Assembly (NCBI GenBank): GCA_031254385.1
Contig: JAIRUO010000138.1
Location: forward strand, 1 to 19,566
Direction: 5' to 3'
Length of the DNA: 19,566 nt
DNA from: Treponema sp.
GTDB taxonomy: Bacteria > Spirochaetota > Spirochaetia > Treponematales > Breznakiellaceae
How positions within the stretch are numbered: the stretch's first letter is position 1; every line of letters starts with the position of its first letter. A model generated the notes under the pieces. The model did no database searches. It saw only the letters and a list, made by a program, of their open reading frames with translations, and was not told the origin of the DNA. Shown piece by piece: positions 1-8,119 of the stretch. Made by a program: the position numbers and the translations under genes.

Positions 1-510
1 AACCTAACCTTTATGGTGATCAAGGGCTTGGAGCGTTATCAGCGCTGGGATTTGGCCAGGGAATGTGCCATACGGCATCTTTACTTTATACTGGATTCCA
101 TGAGCCCTGACGGGAGCCACAACAAAGGCAACCTTTGGGAGGCGTATTTGCCGCTAAAAGAAGGACCTGCCCAATGGCCGGGGAGGCCGGAGTTTCCCCG
201 GCCCCAGTATTTAAGTTATGCTGCGCTCTCTACTATCTGCCTTAATATAGAAAATATAGTCGGCCTTTCCATTTCCCTGCCACGCAAGACCGTTGACTGG
301 ATCATCCCCAACCTGGAAATCATGGGGGTAGAGAATCTTTCCTTGAAGAAAAATATGATCACCATACTCTCCAACAAAAGCGGCAGGGGCTGGGAGATTC
401 ACATGGAAAGCGAAAAACTCTACTATTTTACCATTAATATACTTGGAAAAAAGAAAAAAACCTTACCCATCCCTTCGGGGAAATGCTCCATGCTGATAGA
501 TAAGCTATAG
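1..510 (+). CDS. C-terminal part of an (alpha/alpha)6-type glycoside hydrolase (trehalase / GH63-like), 5' partial
   Basis: The frame is open from base 1, so the true start lies outside the window; the first in-window ATG (13) is not taken as the start. The visible 169 residues hold a helical stretch with GLERYQ, then LARECAIRHL, then NLWEAYLP. That order resembles the last helices of six-hairpin glycosidases such as trehalase, GH63 and mannosylglycerate-hydrolase-like proteins, where an NLWE or WE-Y motif follows a GL-RY motif. The last ~70 residues look like a small beta domain (ILSNKSGRGWEIHMESEKLY) as seen at the C-terminus of such enzymes. The family is an inference from short motifs; substrate unknown. 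The TAG stop is the first part of a G-rich repeat. The gene converges on the CHASE2 gene 24 bases away. Confidence 0.5.
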   Translation, partial: NLTFMVIKGLERYQRWDLARECAIRHLYFILDSMSPDGSHNKGNLWEAYLPLKEGPAQWPGRPEFPRPQYLSYAALSTICLNIENIVGLSISLPRKTVDWIIPNLEIMGVENLSLKKNMITILSNKSGRGWEIHMESEKLYYFTINILGKKKKTLPIPSGKCSMLIDKL

Positions 511-524
511 GGGTTAGGGGTTAG
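508..524. repeat. G-rich tandem repeat (GGGGTTA)2 at a gene end
   Basis: Two copies of the heptamer GGGGTTA (510-516, 517-523) follow directly from the TAG stop at 508-510, whose G is the first base of the first unit. It fills most of the gap between two convergent genes. A related motif lies between the next convergent pair (3601-3716). Confidence 0.7.
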
Positions 525-534
525 TAAAGTCGGT

Positions 535-2838
535 TCACAAAAGAAGCTCGTAGAATGTTTCTCCCCTTGAGCCGTCCCATTCCTTAAATACCGCTGCTTT
601 TTTTACGGGAAGATCAGGCAGATATTGAAAAAACGAATCTGTAATCAGGACATGGGTTTGGTATCGTTCTGTCAGGTTTGAAAGGGTCCTGGCCTTGATT
701 ACCGGGGCGCCAAAAACCGAATAGCCTGTAAGGGGACGCCAGGTAAAGGCGCATAACCCTGAATCCATGCCAAAAGACCAGATCTTTGTGTCATCGTTCT
801 TTAACAGTTCCGAAATAACTCCAACAGCCCGCAGAGCAGGAGCTCCTTTAGCATGAATGCCAAGGGCTGAATCCACATCGGGCCCCAGGATTACAGTTTC
901 AGGAGGCGATCCAAAACAGGCCAGGACTATATCTCCGCCGTTTCCCGCAATCAGTCCCCCTGCCTTCTTAAAAATATCGCCGCACTTTTCCCAATAAGCG
1001 GCAAGGGCAGCGGCAGCCGATTTAGGGTTATCCCTTTGTTCCTGGATAAAGAGGGCAGGATTTTTAACAGCAACAACAGCGGCCTCAAGGGTTATGACTT
1101 CGCCAGGGACGGGTTTTCCCGCTTTGATGAGCTGCTTTAACCCGGAAGCAGAAACATTGGGGCCGTAACTGGAACGGAAAAAACGCTTATGGCGGCGTTT
1201 TAGCATAAGCGCCCATATAAATGAAATCAGAGTAACGGTTCCGACTGCGGCAACAGGAACCAGGGGATCATACCATATACCGGTAAGGACAAAACTTACA
1301 GAAAGGCCCAGAATTGAAATAAAGGCAATAAGCAATCCGTAACACAGACCGGCAGCTACCTTTTTTTTACAGATCAGCAGTGCCGATATTAAGGCCAGAA
1401 CGAAGGCGCCAATTAAAAGCGGGAATTCGTCTCCAGGTGTAATAGAGCGGCCTGTAAGTATGCTGTTTGCCAGCAGCGCCGAAGCTTCAGTATCTGTTGT
1501 AAAACCTGGAACAACAGAGTAGTTTCCCAATATGCAAAAGGAATTAATAAGCGCGGATTCCAGTTTTGTTTTCGATACTAGGAGTTCCTGATATTTTTGC
1601 CTAAGTCCAAATAGTAGTACTAATTCATTGACATCAGTTATATTATTTTGCGCATTACCATAAAGAAAATGATCCAGGCTCGAAAAATAATTGCTTCTGG
1701 CATTCTTCCAAAAGGCCTTATATAATTCCGTGGGATTCTGCAATAGATCCTCTCTTGCGGAAAGAGCATGATCATATAAATAGAGGGGATTTTCTTCTCC
1801 GGGGGTGCGGAAACGAATGCTTAGAACCTCGGCTTCCCCTAGAAGACGGCGAAGTCCCTGATCCGCCTCTTCATAATCCAGAAAATCGCGTAACTTTATA
1901 TTCCTAAAACCATCCCCGGAATGGGGGATTTCAAAAAGCAAGGCCCCGTCTTTATCAAGAGGTATTTTTCTGACTGTTCCGCTGTTTCTTTCTGTAAGAA
2001 CAAGAACAGGCCCACTAAAGAAAGGCCAAGTATCCTCTGATTGATGAATTTCCTGGCTTTGAAACCTGTTTTTTAATGCGCCATAAATTATATGCTCAGA
2101 AACCGCGCCTTCTCCGCTAAAGCCAATATCAAAAGGAAGTATACGGCGCAGCACTCCGTCCTTATCCGGCCTGACATGGGAATACCAGCCATAATCAGCC
2201 AGAGTTTCCGGCCTATCCCCTTCTCCCAGACGTATTACCTGTACCAGCAGATCTCCGGGACGCCGTATATTGCCAAAAACCGCTGCGGCCTGCTCAAGCC
2301 TGCGTATCCCTGCCTCGTCCCTGGACACCAGCGCGCTGATCAGCCTATCCTTTCCCCTGTTAGAAAGATTTACCAATTCATTAACATAATAGACCGATTC
2401 ATAAGGGGCAATAGAACCTGTTCTTATAGCATCAAAAAAATTCCTGATGTTCTGTCCCAGTATATCGAATTCCCTATCAAAATAGTAACGAATCTCTTCT
2501 TCTTTGGCGGAACTGCCGGTAGTGAGCCCCAGAACCGGTGCCTGGAGTATTAGCGCAGAAGCGTCAAATTCCGTCATGGTCAGCAGCACCGACCTTACCG
2601 TATCCGGTTCCAGAAGGTAATCGGGCAGTTCAGGAGTTTGTTGCGAAGAGTTTGTGTCTATTATCAGAATTTCATTGGCTATAGTTAGGGCCGGTCTTTG
2701 ACGGAGGAGCAAATCATACATGATACCAAGCTTGGGGCCTGTCAAATAGCTGCTGAGTAAGAATGCTACTCCGGTGGCCAGAATTAAGCTAACCGCAAAC
2801 CGGAGCAAGGATTGTTTAGTGGAAATATACGAAGCCAT
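535..2838 (-). CDS. CHASE2-domain membrane protein with degenerate class III adenylate cyclase domain
   Basis: This 767-residue protein has an N-terminal membrane segment (about 11-32), then the CHASE2 hallmark YDLLLRQRP followed by EILIIDTN (about 41-62). A long extracytoplasmic sensor region follows, then three membrane helices (about 482-499, 503-527, 535-557) and a cytoplasmic C-terminus (560-767) that follows the class III cyclase plan. GDIVLACFG (635-643) matches the family GD-x3-A-x-FG motif and keeps one metal-site Asp (D636). The other metal-site motif (F-x-DI-x-GF) has become VVAVKNPALF near 588-597. The G-D-x-VN-x-A-x-R-L motif reads GAPVIKARTL (710-719), so its Asp is Ala, the Asn is Ile, and the Arg is shifted or lost. 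I infer a sensor that binds a signal outside but probably cannot make cAMP. The ATG follows a GAAAGGGGAAC ribosome site. Divergent from the lipoprotein gene. Confidence 0.85.
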   Translation of the reverse strand: MASYISTKQSLLRFAVSLILATGVAFLLSSYLTGPKLGIMYDLLLRQRPALTIANEILIIDTNSSQQTPELPDYLLEPDTVRSVLLTMTEFDASALILQAPVLGLTTGSSAKEEEIRYYFDREFDILGQNIRNFFDAIRTGSIAPYESVYYVNELVNLSNRGKDRLISALVSRDEAGIRRLEQAAAVFGNIRRPGDLLVQVIRLGEGDRPETLADYGWYSHVRPDKDGVLRRILPFDIGFSGEGAVSEHIIYGALKNRFQSQEIHQSEDTWPFFSGPVLVLTERNSGTVRKIPLDKDGALLFEIPHSGDGFRNIKLRDFLDYEEADQGLRRLLGEAEVLSIRFRTPGEENPLYLYDHALSAREDLLQNPTELYKAFWKNARSNYFSSLDHFLYGNAQNNITDVNELVLLFGLRQKYQELLVSKTKLESALINSFCILGNYSVVPGFTTDTEASALLANSILTGRSITPGDEFPLLIGAFVLALISALLICKKKVAAGLCYGLLIAFISILGLSVSFVLTGIWYDPLVPVAAVGTVTLISFIWALMLKRRHKRFFRSSYGPNVSASGLKQLIKAGKPVPGEVITLEAAVVAVKNPALFIQEQRDNPKSAAAALAAYWEKCGDIFKKAGGLIAGNGGDIVLACFGSPPETVILGPDVDSALGIHAKGAPALRAVGVISELLKNDDTKIWSFGMDSGLCAFTWRPLTGYSVFGAPVIKARTLSNLTERYQTHVLITDSFFQYLPDLPVKKAAVFKEWDGSRGETFYELLL

Positions 2839-2872
2839 GTTCCCCTTTCTTTTAATTTCGGCGTATTTGTTG

Positions 2873-2878
2873 TATAAT
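2873..2878 (+). promoter_or_regulatory. Possible -10 box for the lipoprotein gene
   Basis: TATAAT at 2873-2878, with a weak TTTTAA 17 bases upstream (2850-2855). If used, transcription would start near 2885, and the whole three-hairpin region would form the leader of the lipoprotein mRNA. Based on consensus match only; the -35 fits poorly. Confidence 0.35.
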
Positions 2879-2890
2879 TGTAATAGAGCG

Positions 2891-3005
2891 AGCCATTTTC
2901 AAAACTTTGTTAGTTTTGAAAATGGCTTTGGAAAAATCGGTCAAAAGCCCGATTTTTCCTCTAAATCTAAGGTTGCTTTTTCAAGAACTGAAGTTTTGAA
3001 AAAGC
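2891..3005. repeat. Three consecutive perfect stem-loops upstream of the lipoprotein gene
   Basis: Hairpin 1 (2891-2927) has 15 perfect pairs, AGCCATTTTCAAAAC with its complement, extendable by a T-A pair to leave a 5-base loop. Hairpin 2 (2930-2959) pairs GGAAAAATCGG with CCGATTTTTCC over an 8-base loop. Hairpin 3 (2975-3005) pairs GCTTTTTCAA with TTGAAAAAGC and ends 3 bases before the Shine-Dalgarno site. AGTTTTGAAAA occurs directly repeated in hairpins 1 and 3, so TTTTCAAAACTT (2896-2907) can also pair perfectly with AAGTTTTGAAAA (2991-3002). None is followed by a T-run, so they do not look like terminators. They may be a leader RNA structure or a repeated element. Confidence 0.85.
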
Positions 3006-3017
3006 CTCGAGGTATTT

Positions 3018-3602
3018 ATGAAAAAAACATTGATTTTCCTGGCCGGAGCCGCTTTGCTAGCTGTCGCTTTGTTATGTATGTCTTGCGATGAGCCTCCTAC
3101 AGAGGAAATGAACCGAGCCTTGGAAGCCTTAAGCCGTGCGGAAAACGATGCAGACGCTGTTAATTATGCGGGGAACATCCTGACAAGGGCCAGGGACGCA
3201 CTTTCTAAAATGCAGGAAGAGTCGAGCCTTAAGCGCTTTGATTCAGCCAAAATGTTCGCGACCGATGTGGTCAGCCTTGCCGAAAGGGCAATTAACGAAG
3301 GCCAGGCCGGTGCTGCGCGAGCCAGGGAAGAAGCGTCCAACTTCCTGGAAGGCATTCGGCCTTCCATCGCCGAGACCCAAACCGCCCTTAATGAAGCCCA
3401 AAACCAAGATTTAGATCTAGATTATGATAGTCTGACTGCTGCTTTGAATGCCGCAAGAACCACGTTTGACAGCGCCCAATCCAGCCTTGGAGCGGGCAAT
3501 TTCCCAGATGTCATTGAAAAGGGCCTTATGGTTCGTTCTGTCCTAAGCGACATTAACACCGCAATAAGCGAGGGAGTACAGGTAGTATTGGTGAAAAAGT
3601 AG
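3018..3602 (+). CDS. Small lipoprotein, DUF4398-like helical protein
   Basis: The 194-residue product begins with a typical signal peptide: MKK, then a hydrophobic stretch to residue 19. A probable lipidated Cys is C23 (LLCMSC, a relaxed spirochaete-style lipobox); C20 is a less likely alternative. The mature part is alanine-rich, highly charged and helical, with heptad-like spacing. Its pattern, such as ALEALSRAEND followed by AVNYAGNILTRARDAL, resembles DUF4398, which is found in envelope proteins of spirochaetes and proteobacteria. A second, similar helical pair spans about 100-180, suggesting an internal duplication. The likely place is the periplasmic face of a membrane; function unknown. 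GAGG at 3009-3012, 5 bases ahead of the ATG, supports this start. The gene ends in TAG, which opens the G-rich repeat shared with the convergent dehydrogenase gene. Confidence 0.8.
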   Translation: MKKTLIFLAGAALLAVALLCMSCDEPPTEEMNRALEALSRAENDADAVNYAGNILTRARDALSKMQEESSLKRFDSAKMFATDVVSLAERAINEGQAGAARAREEASNFLEGIRPSIAETQTALNEAQNQDLDLDYDSLTAALNAARTTFDSAQSSLGAGNFPDVIEKGLMVRSVLSDINTAISEGVQVVLVKK

Positions 3603-3716
3603 GGGTTAGGATTTAGGAGGTAGGGGTTAGAGTTATTGTTAGTCATCTAAGCGTTTTGCAACGAGCTACGCCTACCAACCAATCACTCTACATCCTAAAT
3701 CCTACATCCTAACCCC
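3601..3716. repeat. Imperfect G-rich inverted repeat spanning two convergent stop codons
   Basis: The left arm 3601-3638 and the reverse complement of the right arm 3679-3716 match at 31 of 38 positions by eye. Both begin AGGGGTTAGGAT and contain TTAG or GTAG units. The left arm begins inside the lipoprotein TAG stop (3600-3602). The right arm, read on the minus strand, encodes the last two residues and the TAG stop of the dehydrogenase (codons AGG GGT TAG). It could fold into a long cruciform or RNA stem, but has no T-run. Confidence 0.8.
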
Positions 3717-4911
3717 TGATTGATGTAAATATCTCTGTTACGGCTTTCTCGTCCAGTTCCATAAAGCCAGGAACCTTGCCCTTATTCACATCCATGCAAC
3801 GCTTTACCACAGCCGATAGGTCTTCACGAGGTATGCCCAGTTCTTTTAGGCTGAGGGGCTGGCTTATGGATCGTATCCAGCGCCTAAAGCACGCGAGCCC
3901 TTCGTCCGCAGTTCCCTTTATATCCTGTAAATCCGCTTTTACCCCGAATACGCCCGCGCCGAACTGGGCCACCCTGGCAACTTGTTCGATGCTACCGTGA
4001 TTGGCAATATACTGAAGCCATGCGGGCATTACGGCAGCCAGGCCCGCTCCGTGGGCAGTGTCGTAATGGCCGGAAAGCTGTGATTCCAGGGCATGCTCCC
4101 CTCCCCTTGGTCCAGATCTGCCCAGGCCCATAAGGTCGCTGTGGCTAAAGGCGGCGGTCATCATTAGTTCGGCTCTGGCTTCGTAATCATTTGGCTGGGC
4201 AACGGCTATGGGCGCATAACGCACCACGGTTCTCATCAAGCCTTCGCAGAATTCATCGCCAAGATGGCTTACAGGCGTTCCCTGAAAAAAGTAGCGGCTT
4301 ACGGTGTGGGCCAGAATATCCGAAGAACCTGCCCCTGTCTGATAAGGTGAAACCGTAAAGGTAAGATCTGGGTTCATTATCGCGAATACGGGCCGGCAGG
4401 GGTCCCAGTTTAGGCTGAGTTTGCGGCCCGTCTCAATATCGTCCACGATAACCGAGGAACGGCTGGTTTCACTCCCCGATGCCGATATGGTATGAACAGT
4501 CCCCACGGGCACCATTTTTTCTGCCTGAGTTCCATTATAGAATTTCCAGTATTCGCCGTTATTCGCCATTGCAAGGCCGATTGCCTTAGCGCTGTCTATG
4601 GTACTGCCGCCGCCTACAGCCAGGAGAAAGTCTACGTTTTCTTCCTTGGCTATTTTTATTCCCTTTTCCACAAGAGAACGCCTGGGATTAGGCTGTACTC
4701 CGCCGAGCTCTGCAAAAGGCAGCGCTTCATCTTTAAGGGATCTTATAACACGGTCATAAAGCCCGAATTTTTTAATTGAACCGCCGCCGTAAACCAGGAG
4801 GACTCTGCTACCTCCATGCTTGCGTATCATTTTTCCTGCCTGGTTTTCTGTATCTTTGCCAAAGAGTATATCTGTGTAAAGGTAGAGGTTATAATTGGTA
4901 AAATTTTTCAT
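3709..4911 (-). CDS. Iron-containing alcohol dehydrogenase, YqhD/BDH (butanol dehydrogenase) type
   Basis: A 400-residue, full-length group III metal-dependent alcohol/aldehyde dehydrogenase. The N-terminal NAD(P)-binding half shows LLVYGGGSIKK (38-48) and AVGGGSTIDSAKAIG (98-112), both family signatures; the first closely matches YqhD. The metal ligands fit the family spacing: D198 and H202 in DILAHTVSRYF, then H273 and H287 in the stretch EHALESQLSGHYDTAHGAGL. The expected reaction is NADPH-dependent reduction of short aldehydes to alcohols in the cytoplasm; the exact substrate cannot be told. The ATG has a good ribosome site, AGGAG, 7 bases upstream (4919-4923 on the plus strand). It stands alone, divergent from the histidine kinase and convergent with the lipoprotein. 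The last codons and stop lie inside the G-rich repeat. Confidence 0.93.
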   Translation of the reverse strand: MKNFTNYNLYLYTDILFGKDTENQAGKMIRKHGGSRVLLVYGGGSIKKFGLYDRVIRSLKDEALPFAELGGVQPNPRRSLVEKGIKIAKEENVDFLLAVGGGSTIDSAKAIGLAMANNGEYWKFYNGTQAEKMVPVGTVHTISASGSETSRSSVIVDDIETGRKLSLNWDPCRPVFAIMNPDLTFTVSPYQTGAGSSDILAHTVSRYFFQGTPVSHLGDEFCEGLMRTVVRYAPIAVAQPNDYEARAELMMTAAFSHSDLMGLGRSGPRGGEHALESQLSGHYDTAHGAGLAAVMPAWLQYIANHGSIEQVARVAQFGAGVFGVKADLQDIKGTADEGLACFRRWIRSISQPLSLKELGIPREDLSAVVKRCMDVNKGKVPGFMELDEKAVTEIFTSIRG

Positions 4912-4926
4912 TGATTGACTCCTGTC

Positions 4927-4941
4927 TCAAGTATCGCTTGA
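4927..4941. repeat. Short inverted repeat in the dehydrogenase leader
   Basis: TCAAG (4927-4931) and CTTGA (4937-4941) around TATCG. It lies just upstream of the dehydrogenase ribosome site on the minus strand. It could be an operator half-site pair, but at five bases per arm it may be chance. Confidence 0.3.
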
Positions 4942-4979
4942 TTGAGATCAATTTTCAAGGGTATTATCATATAGTAGCA

Positions 4980-5008
4980 TTGACACAATATATCGTTCCG
5001 TATATAAT
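4980..5008 (+). promoter_or_regulatory. Perfect sigma-70 promoter for the histidine kinase gene
   Basis: TTGACA at 4980-4985 and TATAAT at 5003-5008 are separated by exactly 17 bases, a full consensus match. Transcription would start near 5015, right at the AAAGGA ribosome site (5015-5020), giving a very short leader before the GTG at 5030. Suggests strong, largely unregulated transcription. Confidence 0.85.
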
Positions 5009-5029
5009 ATTTATAAAGGAAGATATTCA

Positions 5030-7270
5030 GTGATTGGTGTTCTAATTGTTTTTTCAATTTCTATACTTATATGCTGCACTGTTGCCTATATTCTTGGTCA
5101 ACTCTGGTTTAGCGATATGCGCAATCGTCAGGTTGGCAGTTTTTTTTCCCTTGGCATTGAGATTTTCTTCTGGACACTATTAAACGCCATAACCATGGTG
5201 ATTAATTATGAATATTTTCCCATAATTTATACATTGCGGATGATATTAGTATGCATAATACCATTTGGGGTTCTCTGGTTCGTTCTAAATTTTACAAAAT
5301 CAAATCTACGAGAAAATCTTTTTATGCGTATCTTGATTTTCTCTCTTCCTACGATTGATATACTCTGCATGGTTACCAATCCCATGCACAATTTTTATTT
5401 CCTAAATTATAGTTATCCTGTACCGACAAGAGCTCTGATTTTCTGGATTCATCTGGGCGGTGATTTCCTGTTTATCATTCTCGCTTTTATTTTATTGATA
5501 CGCTATATCATAAAAAACGCAAAAAGCAATCCGTTATTGATTCTTACCGCATTTGGATTGATGGTTCCTTACACATTAAATATGTTGTATAGCTTTGGAA
5601 AAATACCCTTTCCCCACGACACAACTCCTATAGGTTTTTTCATAACCTTCCTCCTTTTTGTATTTGTAGCTTACCGTTCTCAGCTTTTCTTTATTAGGGT
5701 CGCCTTGTTTTCAAATATGATGGACTCTATCAACGATATAGTTTTTATTTTTAATCAAGAGCGAATAATCATGGATGCGAACCGGAGAGTGCTTGAGACA
5801 TTCCGTGATTTTTCATTGAGTACAGGACGTACCAGAGCCACTGAATTTTTTGACTATATATACGATAAAAAGACAAACACCAGACCGGACAATTTACTGG
5901 AAAATCTTAAAAACGGAGAAGATACAGAAGGTGAATGTACTTTAGTTCTTAATAATGAAGTGCGTACATTCTCTGTTTTATTACATGCGGTTTATCAGAA
6001 CAAGAACTATTTTGGATATATTTTTATGATGACTGATGTCAGCAAATTCATTGAATTAAAAGAAAAAGCAGAAGCCGCCAATCATGCTAAGGGTGAATTT
6101 CTCGCAAGAATGAGCCACGAAATACGTACGCCGATAAATGCTATAATAGGGATGACTACCATTGGCAAATCTGCAAAAGATATTGAACGAAAGGATTACA
6201 GTTTTAGGAAAATTGATGATGCTTCTACTCATCTGTTAGGCATAATAAATGATATTCTTGACATGTCTAAAATTGAGGCTAAAAAATTTCAACTTTCTAC
6301 GGAAGAATTTGATTTTGAAAAAATGATCCAGCGTGTATTAAGTGTTGTAAACTTCTTAGTAGACAAGAAAAGCCAAAACTTAATCGTTGATATTGATAAA
6401 AATATTCCCCGTCTCTTAGTTGGTGATGCTCAAAGACTGGCCCAGGTAATAACCAATCTGTTGTCCAATGCGATAAAGTTTACTCCCGAAAACGGCTCAA
6501 TTCGTCTTGAAATAAATCTTGTTGAAAATAATGAACTGCCTTCTCAGGATAAAATTTGTACGCTTCAAGTCAGTGTTATTGACACCGGCATTGGAATTAC
6601 AGCGGAACAGCATTCCCGTATGTTTACATCTTTTGAACAGGCGGACAGCAATACATCAAGCCTGTTTGGAGGCACAGGGCTTGGGCTTGCTATTTCCAAA
6701 AACATAGTGGAAATGATGAACGGTCAAATATGGTTAAAATCCGAATTAGGTAGCGGTTCTGTTTTTTCATTTACGGTTCAGCTTGTATATGGTAAAAGTA
6801 ACATTATTAACGATGGCGAGCCTTTCGCCGAATATGAAAAATCCGGTGAGGGCAAAAATAGTTTTGAAGGGTATTGCATTTTGTTAGCTGAAGATGTCGA
6901 GATAAACCGTGAGATTGTATTATCTCTGCTTGAACCGACGCATTTGGAAATAGAATGTGCGGAAAATGGCATAGAAGCTGTCCGCAAATTCAGCGAAATG
7001 TCGGAAAAATATGATTTGATTTTTATGGATGTGCAAATGCCGGAGATGAACGGTTATGAAGCGACACGCCGTATCAGGGCTATAGAAGAGGGGATGAATG
7101 CAAATAACAGACAATTGCCCAGACAAATACCCATTATTGCGATGACCGCAAATGTATTTAAAGAAGATATTGACAAATGTTTTGAAGCCGGTATGACTGG
7201 GCACATTGGCAAACCTCTGGACATAGAGGAAATTTTCGGAATTCTACGGAAGTATTTTGTTAGCAGATAG
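5030..7270 (+). CDS. Hybrid sensor histidine kinase (7TM - PAS - HisKA - HATPase - receiver)
   Basis: This 746-residue protein starts at GTG with AAAGGA (5015-5020) upstream. Residues 1-220 hold about seven membrane helices, like the N-terminal 7TM domain of some histidine kinases. A PAS-like segment (about 230-340) ends in [12 protein letters not shown]. The phosphoacceptor box [14 protein letters not shown] has H363. The ATPase domain shows the N box (NLLSNAIKF, around N476/N480), DTGIG (518-522) and GGTGLGL (547-553). The receiver domain (about 614-744) has E621/D622, phospho-Asp D667 in [12 protein letters not shown]705 and K728, so all key residues for His-to-Asp relay are present. No Hpt domain or separate response regulator lies nearby, so the output partner is elsewhere. 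The gene is AT-rich compared with neighbours (30% and 37% GC in two 60-base lines counted, versus 58-62% in lines of guaB and the dehydrogenase), which hints at transfer. Confidence 0.95.
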   Translation: MIGVLIVFSISILICCTVAYILGQLWFSDMRNRQVGSFFSLGIEIFFWTLLNAITMVINYEYFPIIYTLRMILVCIIPFGVLWFVLNFTKSNLRENLFMRILIFSLPTIDILCMVTNPMHNFYFLNYSYPVPTRALIFWIHLGGDFLFIILAFILLIRYIIKNAKSNPLLILTAFGLMVPYTLNMLYSFGKIPFPHDTTPIGFFITFLLFVFVAYRSQLFFIRVALFSNMMDSINDIVFIFNQERIIMDANRRVLETFRDFSLSTGRTRATEFFDYIYDKKTNTRPDNLLENLKNGEDTEGECTLVLNNEVRTFSVLLHAVYQNKNYFGYIFMMTDVSKFIELKEKAEAANHAKGEFLARMSHEIRTPINAIIGMTTIGKSAKDIERKDYSFRKIDDASTHLLGIINDILDMSKIEAKKFQLSTEEFDFEKMIQRVLSVVNFLVDKKSQNLIVDIDKNIPRLLVGDAQRLAQVITNLLSNAIKFTPENGSIRLEINLVENNELPSQDKICTLQVSVIDTGIGITAEQHSRMFTSFEQADSNTSSLFGGTGLGLAISKNIVEMMNGQIWLKSELGSGSVFSFTVQLVYGKSNIINDGEPFAEYEKSGEGKNSFEGYCILLAEDVEINREIVLSLLEPTHLEIECAENGIEAVRKFSEMSEKYDLIFMDVQMPEMNGYEATRRIRAIEEGMNANNRQLPRQIPIIAMTANVFKEDIDKCFEAGMTGHIGKPLDIEEIFGILRKYFVSR

Positions 7271-7351
7271 ATTGTCTTGTATGGGAACCCAATGGAAAGT
7301 ATTAAATAAAAATATCTCGCTGTGCTTCTGACAGTTCGTTATAATAAGTCA

Positions 7352-8119
7352 TCAACGCCATAAGGCGTACAATTTTTCAATCCCCATCCCAAACAAAGCG
7401 AAATCATATTTAACAGGATCTTCAGGGCAGAATTCGCGCAGTTTCTCTGTTAGGGCGAATACAGCTTTCTTATCGTTTGACTTTCGTAGGGGATCGAGCA
7501 GCCCAAGGTAGCGGGCGGTACGGCCAACATGGATATCTAGAGGTATGTAAAGTGATGCAGGAGAAAGCTTTTTCCACAGACCAATATCCACAGGGCCTTT
7601 TCGAACAAGCCAGCGCAAAGCCAAATTGAGGCGCTTGCATGCTGAATTGGAAGCAGGATCGGCTATGTGTTTGCTGTATGCGCCTTTGTTTCCCCCGGCC
7701 ATTGTTTCACGGAAAAGGGCTATGCCGTCCCACATATTATCAGCCGATGCAAAATGGGATTCAAGGCTTCCATATAGCGTGTAACAATTCTTGAGACCCC
7801 GGCAGAAGTATTTAAGGTCTGACTCAAAGAAGGTGCGGTGTATACACCTGTCCTTGAGTTTCGCGTAATTGCCCGACATGGCAAAGGCAAAGGGGCTTGG
7901 GCCCATTAATGAGAACATGCGCTCGCATGAACGAATAATCATAGCCCTGTTTCCCCAGGCTATGGTTGCGGAAAGAAAGGCTGCAATTTCAATATCTTCC
8001 CTAGCTTTGTAGCTGCGGGGAAATTGCACGGGATCGGCTAAAATAAATTCAGGCTTTTCTTTTTCCTGGCAAATACGATCCAGATCAGCCTTGAGGCTCT
8101 TACTGTTAAGACCTTGAAT
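7352..8119 (-). CDS. TIGR02757 (DUF2400) family protein, probable ATT start
   Basis: A conserved bacterial protein family of unknown function. The C-terminal half carries its hallmark: SPASLYIPLDIHVGRTARYL, then the DPVKYDFALFGMG stretch near the end. A start at the GTG 8029 would cut the conserved DPVQFPRSY motif, whose codons continue open upstream (LKADLDRICQEKEKPEFILA before DPVQ). No ATG, GTG or TTG occurs in frame before the ribosome site. A perfect AGGAGG (8129-8134, minus strand) lies 9 bases ahead of an in-frame ATT at 8117-8119, giving 255 residues, close to family length. I choose this ATT, as in infC. CTG at 8081-8083 is the alternative. The start overlaps the end of guaB by 14 bases, so translation is probably coupled. 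Confidence 0.85.
   Translation of the reverse strand: MQGLNSKSLKADLDRICQEKEKPEFILADPVQFPRSYKAREDIEIAAFLSATIAWGNRAMIIRSCERMFSLMGPSPFAFAMSGNYAKLKDRCIHRTFFESDLKYFCRGLKNCYTLYGSLESHFASADNMWDGIALFRETMAGGNKGAYSKHIADPASNSACKRLNLALRWLVRKGPVDIGLWKKLSPASLYIPLDIHVGRTARYLGLLDPLRKSNDKKAVFALTEKLREFCPEDPVKYDFALFGMGIEKLYALWR

Noticed and set aside
2092..2553. 153-codon plus-strand open frame inside the CHASE2 gene
   Set aside because: It lies wholly antisense to a well-supported gene, has no recognisable domain and no ribosome site.
2774..3091. Plus-strand open frame running across the three-hairpin region
   Set aside because: It overlaps the 5' end of the CHASE2 gene and the lipoprotein start in another frame; the hairpins explain its openness.
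508..3716. G-rich GGGGTTA tracts as telomere-like or replication ends
   Set aside because: They are short, internal and tied to stop codons, with ordinary genes on both sides; nothing suggests a replicon end.
7271..7351. Terminator after the histidine kinase
   Set aside because: The only inverted repeat (GCC-ATAA-GGC near 7360) lies within the neighbouring gene and has no T-run.
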